Positions 8,867-17,684 of a stretch of 38,084 bases of DNA are shown in pieces. A program made the position numbers and the translations under genes. Each line of letters begins with the position of its first letter. The stretch's first letter is position 1. Location: positions 1 through 38,084 of the forward strand of contig NZ_CADCVZ010000029.1 in NCBI RefSeq assembly GCF_902806265.1. The letters run 5' to 3'. The stretch is from an uncultured Sphingomonas sp. GTDB lineage: Bacteria > Pseudomonadota > Alphaproteobacteria > Sphingomonadales > Sphingomonadaceae. The notes under the pieces were generated by a model. That model saw nothing but the letters and a program-made list of their open reading frames with translations. It was not told where the DNA came from and made no database searches.

Positions 8867-9487
8867 TTACTTGGTGCTGACGGCTTGCACGCCGCCGCTT
8901 GTGGCCGGCTTGTTCCGGTAGGCGTTGACGGCCTTGGCCGAAGTGGCCGGGTCGACCACTGCGCCGCCCTCCTGGCCGTGGACCAGATCGCTGGGGTTGG
9001 CGATCATGGCGGCCAGATTGCCGTTCACCGAGCAACCAAAGTTCGACATGATGCGATTCTGGTAATTGGGCGAGGCGGGCTCGCTCCAGTTGGGACAGCC
9101 GGGAACGCTTGCCCGGTTGCGGCTGACCACCACCCGGACCGTGCCGTCGAGCATCGCGCCAACGGTGACCGGGGCGCCGCGCGAGACCATCAGGCCGTAT
9201 TGGCCGGCAACCTGAGCTACTTCGCCGCGCACGGCGTCAGCGTAGGGGCCGTCGACGAAGATCGCGTCGCCGTAGCCAAGTTCCAGCCCGCGGAACCAGG
9301 CATCGAGGCGGCCTGCCTCGCCGGGCGCGAGCATGCCGCCGGGAGCGGCCGCGTCAAAGGCGTAATCGGTCCGGGCAACCACCGGCACGTTTAGGGCGGA
9401 CACGCCGCGCTCCGGCTGGTCGCTGGGGGTGTGACCGCAGGCTCCAGCCGCCGAAGCGAGGAGCAGGAGGGCCAAGGTCTTGCGCAT
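8867..9487 (-). CDS. cpaD: Pilus assembly lipoprotein CpaD
   Basis: 206 aa. CpaD is an outer-membrane-associated lipoprotein that works with the secretin CpaC in Tad pilus assembly. The start at 9487 gives MRKTLALLLL, then lipobox AAGAC (Cys17). The family signature around PGCPNWSEP and SNFGCSVNGNLAAM is present, followed by IANPSDLVHG. A longer frame to 9517 exists but places the signal peptide internally. It lies between cpaC (26 bases) and cpaE (16 bases), the usual order. Confidence 0.92.
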   Translation of the reverse strand: MRKTLALLLLASAAGACGHTPSDQPERGVSALNVPVVARTDYAFDAAAPGGMLAPGEAGRLDAWFRGLELGYGDAIFVDGPYADAVRGEVAQVAGQYGLMVSRGAPVTVGAMLDGTVRVVVSRNRASVPGCPNWSEPASPNYQNRIMSNFGCSVNGNLAAMIANPSDLVHGQEGGAVVDPATSAKAVNAYRNKPATSGGVQAVSTK

Positions 9488-9513
9488 CGTGCGGTCTCCT
9501 GTCGAAGGGCGGG

Positions 9514-10959
9514 TCACAGCTTGAAGCCTGGCGCAGGGGCGGTCGTCGCGGCCGCGCCCGTGGTAGAGGCGCTGACGCCGGGCCGGACGGCTGAAGGCAC
9601 GGCACGCGGTCCGGAGACGCCCTTGAAGATCTGACCTTCAAAGGTGAGCTCGGGGTCGCTCGGGGCGCGGTAGCCGTCGGTCGGCAGCGCCAAGCGGCCT
9701 GACGTCGGGCGCACCAGATAGGGCGTCACGATGATCACCAGCTCCGTTTCCTGCCGGCGGAAGTTGCTCGAGCGGAACAGTGTGCCAAGGATCGGCAGGT
9801 CGCCCAGGAACGGCGCCTTGTTGATGGCGGTGGTGTTCACGTTCCGAAGCAGGCCAGCGATCATGAAGGACTGGCCCGAGCCGAGCTCGACTGTTGTTTC
9901 CGCCCGTCGTGTGGTCAGCGCGGGGATGGAGAAGTCGCCGATCTTGATCGACCCTTCCGCACTGAGTTCGCTGACTTCGGGTCGAACACGCATGGAGATG
10001 CGGCCATCGGCAAGCACGATGGGCGTGAACGCCAAACCCACGCCGTACTGCTTGAACTCAACCGTAACGGCGCCTTGAGCTTGGCTCACCGGAACCGGGA
10101 ACTCGCCCCCAGCCAGGAAGCTGGCAGTTTCGCCCGACAACGCCGTGAGATTCGGCTCGGCAAGGATCGAGGCCAAGCCGTCGTTCACTGCCAGGTTGAG
10201 GGTTGCCAGCAGGTCCAGGCCGAACAGTCTGCCAGCGCCAGCGAGGGTGGTGCCGGCCGTACCGAACTTGAATTGTTGTCCGGATGCATTGTTCGTGCCG
10301 GGGTCGCCCTGACCAATGCCGAACTGGAACCCGCCGGTCGTATCGCGGCTCAGCAGGTTCACGCCGATCTGCTTCAGCGCCGAGCGGTTGACCTCCGCGA
10401 ACCTGACCTTGAGGTTGACCTGCAGCGGAGTGGCCGAGCGCAGCCGGCTGACGACCTGGGTGCCTTCGCCGACATAGGCTTGGGTCAGCTTCAGCGCCTC
10501 CGCCGCATCGTCCGGCGAGCTGACGGTGCCCGTCAGCAGCACCAGATTGTTCATCGGGACGGCCTGGATTTGCCCTTCAGGCATCGCCACCCGCAACATG
10601 TCCTGGACCGACGCGACGTTCGCGCCGACCCGGACGTTGGCCGAGTAGACCACCCGGCCGGCCTTGTCGGTGGCATAGACGGTGGTCTCGCCGCGCTGCT
10701 TGCCGAAGATATAGAGCTGGCTGTTCGAGCGGACCTGGACGTCGGCCACCGCGTCGTTGGCAATGAACAGGTCGGTCATCGGTGCCGGCAGGCGGACCAG
10801 CGTGCCGGTGCTCTGGGCTAGGTTCAGCGTCTCCGAGGGCCGGGCGGCCGAGGGCTGGGCCGCGGCGGGAGCGGCGAGGCCGACCGTGCCCGTGGTGAGG
10901 GCCAGTGCGGCAAGGGCGGTGCCCAGGCGCGAGTGGCGGCGGATGGTGGAACTGGTCAT
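9514..10959 (-). CDS. cpaC: Tad pilus secretin CpaC/RcpA
   Basis: 481 aa. It forms the outer-membrane secretin channel for the pilus. The start at 10959 gives a signal peptide with cleavage near AAPAAAQ. Next come a pilus-type N-terminal domain (about 45-110, with VRLPAPMTDLFIAN), a BON-like stretch, and the secretin domain in the C-terminal half with GVGLAFTPIVLADG, VELGSGQSFMIAGLL and PFLGDLPILGTLFRS, ending the barrel at IIVTPYLVRP. The last ~60 residues are Ala/Pro-rich. The start codon follows the cpaB stop by one base, indicating coupled translation. Confidence 0.95.
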   Translation of the reverse strand: MTSSTIRRHSRLGTALAALALTTGTVGLAAPAAAQPSAARPSETLNLAQSTGTLVRLPAPMTDLFIANDAVADVQVRSNSQLYIFGKQRGETTVYATDKAGRVVYSANVRVGANVASVQDMLRVAMPEGQIQAVPMNNLVLLTGTVSSPDDAAEALKLTQAYVGEGTQVVSRLRSATPLQVNLKVRFAEVNRSALKQIGVNLLSRDTTGGFQFGIGQGDPGTNNASGQQFKFGTAGTTLAGAGRLFGLDLLATLNLAVNDGLASILAEPNLTALSGETASFLAGGEFPVPVSQAQGAVTVEFKQYGVGLAFTPIVLADGRISMRVRPEVSELSAEGSIKIGDFSIPALTTRRAETTVELGSGQSFMIAGLLRNVNTTAINKAPFLGDLPILGTLFRSSNFRRQETELVIIVTPYLVRPTSGRLALPTDGYRAPSDPELTFEGQIFKGVSGPRAVPSAVRPGVSASTTGAAATTAPAPGFKL

Positions 10960-10960
10960 C

Positions 10961-11992
10961 TTAGCGAGCCCCCACTGGAACGTAGCTGACATTGTTGCCG
11001 CGGCTCACCCGGACCATCGGTCCCGCGGGACGCGCTTCCCCCGAAGCACTGCTCGCGACGTTGACCGGCGGTTCGATCCGCACCGGCGGCGCGGACGGCG
11101 GCGCAGCCGGACGAGCCGGGACCGTGCGCCGCTGGAAGCGCGACACGTCGCCGCCGGTGCTGTAGGTGCCCGCCACGTCGGTAGGCTGGTTGGCAAGGGC
11201 GAGCAGCAGGCGCCGCTCCTCCGCCGGGGTGCTGCCGGCCGGCAGCTTGACCTGGCCCGAAGCCACGACCCGCTCCAGCTCAGCCGTGTTGTCGGCCAGC
11301 GAACGCAGGGACAGCGTCAGGGCGCCTAGCGTTTGGGCAACGACCATCTTCTCCGCGATCCGCGGGGTGGCCTCCACGGTGACGTTGCTGAAGGTCTTGA
11401 CCAGCGGCTTGCCGTCCTCACCCTTGCGGTCCACCGCCTGGTCCGTGGCGAGCACCCGTACGTTGCGGACGATCGTCTCCGATACCTTGAGCGGGGGGCC
11501 ATCGCCGCCGCCGACCACTTCCTGCGTCAGGACCACGTCGACCCGGTCACCCGGGAAGACGAAGCCGGAAACTCCGCCGATCACGTTCACCGGAACGGTG
11601 ACCGCACGCATGCCCGGCCCGAGCGCCGCGGCGAGAAAGCCGCGGTCGTTGGGCCCGACCAGGGAACCGCGGGTCAGCGGCTGGCCGGCCGTGATCGGCT
11701 GGCGCACCACCGTTCCAAGCAGCGACTGCATGTTGCTGTCGGGCTGGCCTTCCTGGTAGTAGGCGTTCTGGATAAGGTCCTTGGGCCAAGGCTGGAAGGT
11801 GAAGCTCTCCGCATCGACGATGGTCCCGACGGTGAGGGCCTTCTTGGAGACCAGGATCCTCGGCCCAACCGGAACGGCGGCCGCTTCCGCGCTCGGCGCC
11901 GAGGCACCGGTGAACATGTTCTTGGCCATGATCGCAGTCACCGCGGCAACCAGCAGCGCTCCGACCAGAAGCGCGATCTTCTTCACATCCAT
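10961..11992 (-). CDS. cpaB: Flp pilus assembly protein CpaB/RcpC (SAF domain)
   Basis: 343 aa. It is a periplasmic protein associated with the secretin. One N-terminal membrane anchor (residues 5-24, ALLVGALLVAAVTAIMA) is followed by the SAF domain with RILVSKKALTVGTIVD and GQPLTRGSLV, then the RcpC domain with VFPGDRVDVVLT and LGALTLSLRS. The C-terminal ~70 residues are Pro/Ala-rich and end in VSYVPVGAR. It sits 46 bases after cpaA and one base before cpaC. Confidence 0.95.
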   Translation of the reverse strand: MDVKKIALLVGALLVAAVTAIMAKNMFTGASAPSAEAAAVPVGPRILVSKKALTVGTIVDAESFTFQPWPKDLIQNAYYQEGQPDSNMQSLLGTVVRQPITAGQPLTRGSLVGPNDRGFLAAALGPGMRAVTVPVNVIGGVSGFVFPGDRVDVVLTQEVVGGGDGPPLKVSETIVRNVRVLATDQAVDRKGEDGKPLVKTFSNVTVEATPRIAEKMVVAQTLGALTLSLRSLADNTAELERVVASGQVKLPAGSTPAEERRLLLALANQPTDVAGTYSTGGDVSRFQRRTVPARPAAPPSAPPVRIEPPVNVASSASGEARPAGPMVRVSRGNNVSYVPVGAR

Positions 11993-12038
11993 GGCGTATC
12001 CGCCTCCCCCGAATGGGTTCCCTTGATCGTCTCAGACA

Positions 12039-12524
12039 TCAGGCAAATTGGTTAAGATATCGTTCGGCGAGAATGGCCCAGCCGCCCGCCGCAATGGCCA
12101 CGCCGTACGGGATCTTGGGTCGGCCCTGCTGGGCCCGCGCGCGGTGGATCAGCAGGATGAGCAGCGTCAGCACGCCCCCTGCGATCGACATTACGACCAG
12201 CATCTTGACCGTCGCGAGTGGCGGAAACCACAGCGCCACCGCCGCGGCCAGCTTGACGTCCCCGCCGCCCATCATCCCGGCCGCGAAGGCGAGGGCGAGC
12301 AACCCGAAGACGAGCAGGGCGACGCCGATCCGGATCGCGACATCCGGCCACAAGGCCAGCTCGACGGACCACCAGAAGAGCGGCGCCAGAACGGCGATGA
12401 GCAGGTTCAGCCGGTTGGGGATGGTGTAGGTGCGGACGTCGATTCCGGCGGCCAGCAGCAGCAGCAGCCCCAGGGCGAGGAGCAGCGCGTCAGGCAGCCA
12501 TAAGGTGAATGCGGCGTTCATCAT
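12039..12524 (-). CDS. cpaA: Prepilin peptidase CpaA/TadV (A24 aspartic protease)
   Basis: 161 aa. It cleaves the leader of Flp prepilin and pseudopilins in the inner membrane. The two catalytic aspartates are seen in AGIDVRTYTIPN (Asp29) and in MGGGDVKL (Asp89, the GxGD motif). Several hydrophobic helices fit the short archaeal/CpaA-type topology, which lacks the N-methylation domain. It is the first gene of the operon here; no Flp pilin gene is visible upstream, since the divergent flavoprotein gene begins 50 bases away. Confidence 0.93.
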   Translation of the reverse strand: MMNAAFTLWLPDALLLALGLLLLLAAGIDVRTYTIPNRLNLLIAVLAPLFWWSVELALWPDVAIRIGVALLVFGLLALAFAAGMMGGGDVKLAAAVALWFPPLATVKMLVVMSIAGGVLTLLILLIHRARAQQGRPKIPYGVAIAAGGWAILAERYLNQFA

Positions 12525-12574
12525 GGCTGAGGCCTAGACGAGCCGTCTTTCCAAACCGTAACCGGCGAGCCGCA

Positions 12575-13651
12575 ATGGACCGCGTCGACGTTCTGATTAT
12601 TGGAGGCGGGATTGCCGGGGCCAGCTTGGGCGCAGCCCTGGCCCCGCACCTTCGCGTGCTGCTGGCGGAGGCGGAGGACGTGCCCGGCCAGCATGCGACT
12701 GGCCGGTCGGCTGCTTTCTGGCACGAAGGCTATGGCGGAGCGCTGGTCGCGCCGCTGACCCGAGCGAGCCGGCCATCATTGGAGTTGGGCGGCTATCTCA
12801 GCCCGCGTGGCGCCATCCATCTCGCGCGGGCAGGCGACGCCATCGAGATCGTTCCGGGTTGCGCGGTGGAGCCGCTCGATCGGGCGGCGCTGGAGCGGCT
12901 ACTACCTGGGTTGCGGCCGCAGTGGGTGCGCGGCCTGGACGAGCCTGCCGTGGCCGACATCGATGTCAGCGGGCTGCACCAGGCATACCTGTCCGAGCTG
13001 CAAGCGAATGCGGGTGCCGTGCGAACGGGCATGCGGCTGATGTCCGCCGAGCGGCGCCCCGGGCGCTGGCTCGCGCGGTTCGAGCGCGGGGAGGAGATCG
13101 CGGCGGACGTCATCGTCAACGCGGCGGGCGCCTGGGCCGACCCGGTGGCGGAGCGCTGCGGCGTGCGGCCGCTGGGCATCGCCCCAAAGCGGCGGACCAT
13201 GGTGCAGCTGCGGCTCGGGCGAACGGGGCTGCAGCGGCTGCCGCTGGTGATCGCTGCGGACGGCAGCTTCTACTTCAAGGGTGAGGGCGACCGGTCGATC
13301 TGGCTCAGCCCGCACGACGAGGTCGCAACGGACCCGTGCGACGCGGCGCCCGAGGAGCTGGACGTCGCGGTCGCGATCGATCGCTTCAGCCAGGTGGTCG
13401 ATTGGCCGGTCGAGCGGGTGGAGCGGAGCTGGGCGGGGCTAAGGAGCTTTGCGCCCGACCGGCTGCCGGTGTTCGGGTTCGATCGCGACGCGGCTGGCTT
13501 CTTCTGGTGCGCGGGGCAGGGCGGCTTTGGCATCCAGACGGCGCCGGCGGCGGCTGCGCTGTGTGCGGCGCTGATCCTCGGGAAGGGCGAGGTGCCGGTC
13601 GATCCGGCGCCCTACGATCCGAGGCGGCTTAGCTCGTCACCCCGGCCCTGA
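12575..13651 (+). CDS. FAD-dependent oxidoreductase, D-arginine dehydrogenase-like (DAO family)
   Basis: 358 aa. The N-terminal dinucleotide-binding motif is VLIIGGGIAGASLG. Its pattern matches what I recall of D-arginine dehydrogenase DauA: ATGRSAAFWHEGYGG, ADIDVSGLHQAYL, VNAAGAWADPVAE, GVRPLGIAPKRR, WAGLRSFAPDR and GQGGFGIQTAPA. Such enzymes oxidise D-amino acids, chiefly D-arginine and D-lysine, to imino acids. Substrate is inferred; glycine oxidase or another D-amino acid dehydrogenase remains possible. The start at 12575 is where homology begins; upstream codons to 12509 are open but overlap the cpaA promoter region. The native C-terminus probably ends near PRRLS; the last residues SSPRP and the stop lie in a palindromic repeat. 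Confidence 0.85.
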   Translation: MDRVDVLIIGGGIAGASLGAALAPHLRVLLAEAEDVPGQHATGRSAAFWHEGYGGALVAPLTRASRPSLELGGYLSPRGAIHLARAGDAIEIVPGCAVEPLDRAALERLLPGLRPQWVRGLDEPAVADIDVSGLHQAYLSELQANAGAVRTGMRLMSAERRPGRWLARFERGEEIAADVIVNAAGAWADPVAERCGVRPLGIAPKRRTMVQLRLGRTGLQRLPLVIAADGSFYFKGEGDRSIWLSPHDEVATDPCDAAPEELDVAVAIDRFSQVVDWPVERVERSWAGLRSFAPDRLPVFGFDRDAAGFFWCAGQGGFGIQTAPAAAALCAALILGKGEVPVDPAPYDPRRLSSSPRP

Positions 13652-13724
13652 GCCGGGGTCCCCTGTCCTTCCTCTGCTGGTCGATGAAGGTGGAAGGCGG
13701 ATCCCGGGTCAAGCCCGGGATGAC
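13636..13724. repeat. Convergent pair of REP-like palindromes
   Basis: Copy 1 has stem ACCCCGGC (13639-13646) and GCCGGGGT (13652-13659) with loop CCTGA. Copy 2, in the opposite orientation, has stem ATCCCGGG (13701-13708) and CCCGGGAT (13714-13721) with loop TCAAG (CTTGA on the minus strand). Read in their own direction, both share GTCAYCCCGG - TGA - CCGGGRTCC, so they are one family in inverted arrangement, like a REPIN/BIME. Copy 1 contains the stop codon of the plus-strand flavoprotein gene and copy 2 the stop of rnhA. Confidence 0.85.
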
Positions 13725-14173
13725 GCAGGGGACCGCATCCCATCCGCCGCAATGCACGCCAGCTTGTCGACGCGCTCGTTCTCCGGGTGCCCGGCGTGCC
13801 CGCGCACCCACTTCCACTCGATCCGGTGAACCGCCGCGGCTTCGCACAGCTCCTGCCACAGCTCGGCGTTCTTGACGGGCTTCTTGTCGGCGGTGCGCCA
13901 GCCGTTTCGGCGCCAGTTGTGGACCCACTTGGTGATGCCGTCGCGGACGTACATGCTGTCGGTGTGCAGCACGACCCGGCAGGGCCGCTTCAATGCCTGG
14001 AGCCCGCGGATGGCGGCCAGCAACTCCATCCGGTTGTTGGTGGTCAGCGGCTCGCCGCCCGACAGCTCGCGTTCGTTGCCGCCCATCCGGAGCAGCGCCG
14101 CCCAGCCGCCCGGACCCGGGTTGCCGCGGCAGGCGCCGTCGGTGAACAGCTCAACTGCCGGCAGTTCGGTCAT
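13709..14173 (-). CDS. rnhA: Ribonuclease HI
   Basis: 154 aa, typical RNase HI. It cleaves the RNA strand of RNA-DNA hybrids and removes R-loops and primer RNA. All four catalytic acidic residues are visible: Asp12 ([11 protein letters not shown]), Glu50 (NNRMELL), Asp72 (HTDSMYV) and Asp136 (ENERVDKLA); GHAGHPEN carries the histidine loop. It is 10 bases after the ispH stop and so is co-transcribed with it. The final residues (PASSRA) and the stop codon are read from the palindromic repeat at 13701-13721; the native protein probably ended near AADGM. Confidence 0.96.
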   Translation of the reverse strand: MTELPAVELFTDGACRGNPGPGGWAALLRMGGNERELSGGEPLTTNNRMELLAAIRGLQALKRPCRVVLHTDSMYVRDGITKWVHNWRRNGWRTADKKPVKNAELWQELCEAAAVHRIEWKWVRGHAGHPENERVDKLACIAADGMRSPASSRA

Positions 14174-14183
14174 GGCTGGACGA

Positions 14184-15131
14184 TCAGGCGACGAGTTCGC
14201 GCGGAAGCTTGAAGGTCATGCCTTCCGGCACATGCTCGGCTTCTTCGACCTGCAGCGTGTAGCGTCGTGCCAGCGTGTCGAGCACTTCCTGGACCAGCAC
14301 CTCGGGGGCCGAGGCGCCTGCCGTCAGCCCGAGATTTCGTGCGTCGCCGAGCCAATCCCAATCCATCTCCCCCGCGCGCTGGATCAACCGGGCCGGAACG
14401 CCTTCGCGCTCGGCGACCTCCACCAGCCGCACCGAGTTGCTGCTGTTGGGGGCGCCGATCACCAGCAGCCGGTCGCATCGTGACGCGATGGCCTTGACCG
14501 CGGCCTGGCGGTTGGAGGTGGCGTAGCAGATGTCCTCGCCGCGGGGCGCGCGGATGCCGGGAAAGCGCGCTCGGAGCGCCGCGACGATCGCCGCCGTATC
14601 GTCGACCGACAAGGTGGTTTGGGTGAGAAACGCCAGATTGTCCGGGTCCGCGGGTCGGAGCGTCGCGACGTCCCCAACGGTTTCGACCAGGGTCATTGCC
14701 CCGGCCGGAACCTGGCCGAAGGTGCCGATCACTTCCGGGTGGCCGGCGTGGCCGATGAAGATGATGTGCCGCCCGGCCTCGATCAGCCGCTCGGCCTGGC
14801 GGTGGACCTTGCTGACCAGCGGGCAGGTGGCATCGAGGTAGTCGAGCCCACGCTCCTGCGCGGCGGCCGGGACCGCCTTGGGCACGCCGTGCGCGGAGAA
14901 TACGACGGGTAGGCCGTCGGGAACCTCGTCAAGCTCTTCCACGAAGATCGCGCCGAGCCGGCGCAGGCGGTCGACCACGAACTTGTTGTGGACGATCTCG
15001 TGCCGGACGTAGACGGGCGCACCGTAGCGCTCGAGGGCGAGCTCGACGATCTTGATCGCCCGGTCCACCCCGGCGCAGAAGCCCCGCGGTGCGGCGATGA
15101 CGACGGTCAACGGAGGGAGAGAAGACAGCAT
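14184..15131 (-). CDS. ispH: 4-hydroxy-3-methylbut-2-enyl diphosphate reductase
   Basis: 315 aa. It catalyses the last step of the MEP isoprenoid pathway, reducing HMBPP to IPP and DMAPP with an iron-sulfur cluster. The three cluster cysteines are Cys19 (PRGFCAGV), Cys103 (DATCPLV) and Cys202 (ICYATSNRQ). Substrate-binding histidines lie in HEIVHN, SAHGV and GHAGHPE, and the late NSSNS motif is intact. The start at 15131 gives [17 protein letters not shown] as in homologues; the frame is open to 15293 but would overlap the divergent gene. It is the first gene of an ispH-rnhA pair. Confidence 0.96.
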   Translation of the reverse strand: MLSSLPPLTVVIAAPRGFCAGVDRAIKIVELALERYGAPVYVRHEIVHNKFVVDRLRRLGAIFVEELDEVPDGLPVVFSAHGVPKAVPAAAQERGLDYLDATCPLVSKVHRQAERLIEAGRHIIFIGHAGHPEVIGTFGQVPAGAMTLVETVGDVATLRPADPDNLAFLTQTTLSVDDTAAIVAALRARFPGIRAPRGEDICYATSNRQAAVKAIASRCDRLLVIGAPNSSNSVRLVEVAEREGVPARLIQRAGEMDWDWLGDARNLGLTAGASAPEVLVQEVLDTLARRYTLQVEEAEHVPEGMTFKLPRELVA

Positions 15132-15222
15132 GGGCGCGATGTAAGCGATTGCTTGCAGCCTTGAAAGGCGCTTCCTATGGATGCGCGCCACCACGCACCT
15201 CCTCGGTAAGGACGCATCCCTC

Positions 15223-15858
15223 GTGAAACTCACCCTGGTTCCGCTGACGATCGCCATGCTGTTGGCCACCTCCTGCTCGCGCAGCGGGGACATTGTCGCG
15301 GGCGGCGTTTATACCAAGCGCAGCGGCTGCCCGCAGGTGGCCATCCCTGGTGCGACCGGCGACATCACCCTGTTCGACCCGGCTGGCAACAGCACGGCGG
15401 CGGCGATCGACGTGGTCGCGACAATCACCAACCTGCGTTCGACCTGCACGGAGGACACGCAGAACTTGGTGTCCACGGCCACCTTCGACGTGGTCGCGAC
15501 CCGCCGCAATCCGTCGCAGCCGCGGCAGGTCGTGCTGCCCTTCTACTCGGTCGCAGTGCAGGGCGGCACCGCCGTGGTCGCCAAGAAGGTCGGGGCCGTG
15601 GCGCTGGATTTCCCGGCCGGCGGGCTGCGCGCCTCGACCAACAGCCAGTCGATCGTCCGCGTTGCCCGCTCGGCCGCCGCGCTCCCCGCGGGAGTGCGGC
15701 GTGAACTTACCCGGGAGCGCAAGGCCGGCGACCCGAACGCCGCGGTGGACCCGCTGTCCGATCCCAAAATCCGCGACGCGGTCGCCCGCGCGACCTTCGA
15801 GCACCTGGTCGGTTTTCAACTGACACAGGACCAGTTGCGCTACAACGCGACGCGCTGA
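15223..15858 (+). CDS. Putative lipoprotein of unknown function
   Basis: 211 aa, family not recognised. The GTG at 15223 has AAGGA about ten bases upstream and gives a short signal peptide ending in lipobox LATSC (Cys18), so an outer- or inner-membrane lipoprotein is expected. The mature part contains beta-rich stretches ([32 protein letters not shown]) that suggest an immunoglobulin-like or other beta-sandwich fold, and a helical C-terminus ([20 protein letters not shown]). It is divergent from ispH and precedes the glycine riboswitch by 77 bases. Confidence 0.82.
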   Translation: MKLTLVPLTIAMLLATSCSRSGDIVAGGVYTKRSGCPQVAIPGATGDITLFDPAGNSTAAAIDVVATITNLRSTCTEDTQNLVSTATFDVVATRRNPSQPRQVVLPFYSVAVQGGTAVVAKKVGAVALDFPAGGLRASTNSQSIVRVARSAAALPAGVRRELTRERKAGDPNAAVDPLSDPKIRDAVARATFEHLVGFQLTQDQLRYNATR

Positions 15859-15935
15859 ACCGTTCGGCGGGGCGTTGACTTCACCCGTCCGCACAGCCAA
15901 GGCTTCGCCCGTCTTCCGCCAGGCAACTGGTGGAG

Positions 15936-16112
15936 GCGCGCGCGGGAGAGTGTGGCGGGCGACCGTCGCCGCCGAAGGAGCAACCGCCCCCGGAATCTCT
16001 CAGGCACCGAGGACCGCGCGCGACAAGGGACGTCTGGAAAGTGTCCGTCTTGCCTTGAGCGGGGCGGAACGCCGAAGGGGCAAAGCTCTCAGGCCGCAAG
16101 CGACAGACGGGG
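15936..16112 (+). promoter_or_regulatory. Tandem glycine riboswitch upstream of gcvT
   Basis: Two consecutive glycine aptamers are visible. In aptamer 1 the closing stem GCGCGCGCGG near 15936 pairs with CCGCGCGCG near 16014, with GGGAGAG, the core CCGCCGAAGGAGCAA and ATCTCTCAGGCA between them. In aptamer 2 the closing stem GTCTG (16032) pairs with CAGAC (16104), with the core ACGCCGAAGGGGCAAAGCTCTCAGGC. The GCCGAAGG and CTCTCAGGC core blocks occur twice, as in the known gcv riboswitch. About 60 bases separate it from the gcvT ATG, with no T-run, so control is probably at translation start. Binding of glycine is expected to switch the operon on. Confidence 0.95.
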
Positions 16113-16172
16113 GTTCGTGATCCGGAGGGCGGCGACGCGCTTCGCACGGACTTGCCCGGGAGTGCTTGATCG

Positions 16173-17312
16173 ATGGCCGACGCCGACACGCTTGAACTGA
16201 CCCAGACCTTGCCGCTGGATGGCTGGCATCGTGCGCGCGGCGGGCGGATGGTGCCGTTCGCCGGCTACCACATGCCCGTCCAGTATGAGGGCATCATGGC
16301 CGAGCATCAATGGACGCGCGAGTCGGCCGGCCTGTTCGACGTCAGCCACATGGGCCAGCTGATGCTGACCGGCAGCGGCGCCGCCGAGGCGCTCGAAGCG
16401 CTGCTGCCTGGCGACATCAAGGGGCTCAAGCCCGGGCGCCTCCGCTACTCGCTGCTCCTGAACGAGACGGGCGGGATCATCGACGATCTTATGGTGACCA
16501 ACGTTTCGCGCGGGGACGAAGAGGCCTTCTACCTGGTCGTGAACGGCGCCACCAAGCATGGCGACATCGCCAATCTGCGCGAGCGCTTGCCGGAATTGGT
16601 GGCGCTCGAGCATCTGGAAGACCGTGGCCTGCTCGCCCTGCAGGGACCTCGCGCAGCGGAGGTGCTGGAAGGCGTGTTCCCCGGCGTCCCCGACGAGCTG
16701 AGCTTCATGCAGGGTACCTCTCGGGAGTGGGGAGGGGTGGCCATTGGCATCAGCCGCTCCGGCTACACCGGCGAAGACGGGTTCGAGCTGTCGGTTCCCG
16801 TCAGCCATGCCGATAAGCTGGCCAACGCCCTGACCTCAGACGAGCGCGTCCGGCCGATCGGCCTCGGTGCGCGCGACTCGCTGCGGCTGGAAGCCGGGCT
16901 GCCGCTCTACGGGCACGACCTGGACGAGCGGACCACGCCGGTGATGGCCGACCTCGGCTTCGCCATCTCCAAGCGCCGCCGGGCTGAGGGCGGGTTTGCC
17001 GGGGCCGAGCGGATCCTCCTCGAGCTGGAGCAAGGGCCGGTGCAGAAGCGGGTCGGCCTTACGGTCGAGGGACGCCAGCCGGTCCGCGAGGGCGGACGCA
17101 TCCTCGATGGCGAGGGCAACGAGATCGGCCGGGTGACCAGCGGCGGCTTCGCGCCGTCGCTGGGACGGCCGATCGGCATGGGCTACGTCGCAGCCGCCTT
17201 GGGCGCGCCCGGAACTCCGCTGACCCTGGAGCAGCGCGGCAAGCTGTTCCCCGCCGCCGTCGCGCCGACACCGTTCGTCCAACACCGCTACCACCGCAAG
17301 GGAGCCGCCTGA
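16173..17312 (+). CDS. gcvT: Aminomethyltransferase, glycine cleavage T protein
   Basis: 379 aa. It transfers the one-carbon unit from the aminomethyl arm of GcvH to tetrahydrofolate, releasing ammonia. Markers are HRARGGRMVPFAGYHMPVQY (first 80 residues), GLFDVSHMGQ, the folate-site block GYTGEDGFE, LRLEAGLPLYGHDL and the C-terminal barrel domain with GRVTSGGFAPSLGRPIGMGY. It is the first gene after the glycine riboswitch. Its TGA is directly followed by the gcvH ATG at 17313. Confidence 0.96.
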   Translation: MADADTLELTQTLPLDGWHRARGGRMVPFAGYHMPVQYEGIMAEHQWTRESAGLFDVSHMGQLMLTGSGAAEALEALLPGDIKGLKPGRLRYSLLLNETGGIIDDLMVTNVSRGDEEAFYLVVNGATKHGDIANLRERLPELVALEHLEDRGLLALQGPRAAEVLEGVFPGVPDELSFMQGTSREWGGVAIGISRSGYTGEDGFELSVPVSHADKLANALTSDERVRPIGLGARDSLRLEAGLPLYGHDLDERTTPVMADLGFAISKRRRAEGGFAGAERILLELEQGPVQKRVGLTVEGRQPVREGGRILDGEGNEIGRVTSGGFAPSLGRPIGMGYVAAALGAPGTPLTLEQRGKLFPAAVAPTPFVQHRYHRKGAA

Positions 17313-17684
17313 ATGAGCCTCTACTTCACCAAGGAACATGAGTGGATTCGAGTCGAGGGCGACACCGCCACCGTCGGCATCTCCGAACATGCGCAGCACG
17401 CGCTGGGCGATATCGTGTTCGCGGAAGCGCCCGAGCCCGGCCGCCAGCTGAACAAGGGCGACGAGGCGGCCGTGGTGGAATCGGTGAAGGCCGCGAGCGA
17501 CGTCTACTCGCCCATCAGCGGCGAGGTGATCGAAGCCAACCAGGCGATCGCCGACGAGCCCGCCCTGATCAACACCGACCCGGAAGGCGAAGGCTGGTTC
17601 TTCAAGCTGCGCCTGACCGACCGGTCGGAACTGGAAGGGCTGATGGACGAGCCCAGCTACCGCGAGTGGTCGTCCAAGCTTTGA
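17313..17684 (+). CDS. gcvH: Glycine cleavage system H protein (lipoyl carrier)
   Basis: 123 aa. It carries the lipoyl group that shuttles the aminomethyl intermediate among the P, T and L proteins. The lipoylated lysine is Lys59 in [14 protein letters not shown]. The N-terminus [14 protein letters not shown] and C-terminus [10 protein letters not shown] are typical. The ATG follows the gcvT stop without a gap. The last bases form TTGA, where the TTG starts the methyltransferase gene. Confidence 0.97.
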   Translation: MSLYFTKEHEWIRVEGDTATVGISEHAQHALGDIVFAEAPEPGRQLNKGDEAAVVESVKAASDVYSPISGEVIEANQAIADEPALINTDPEGEGWFFKLRLTDRSELEGLMDEPSYREWSSKL

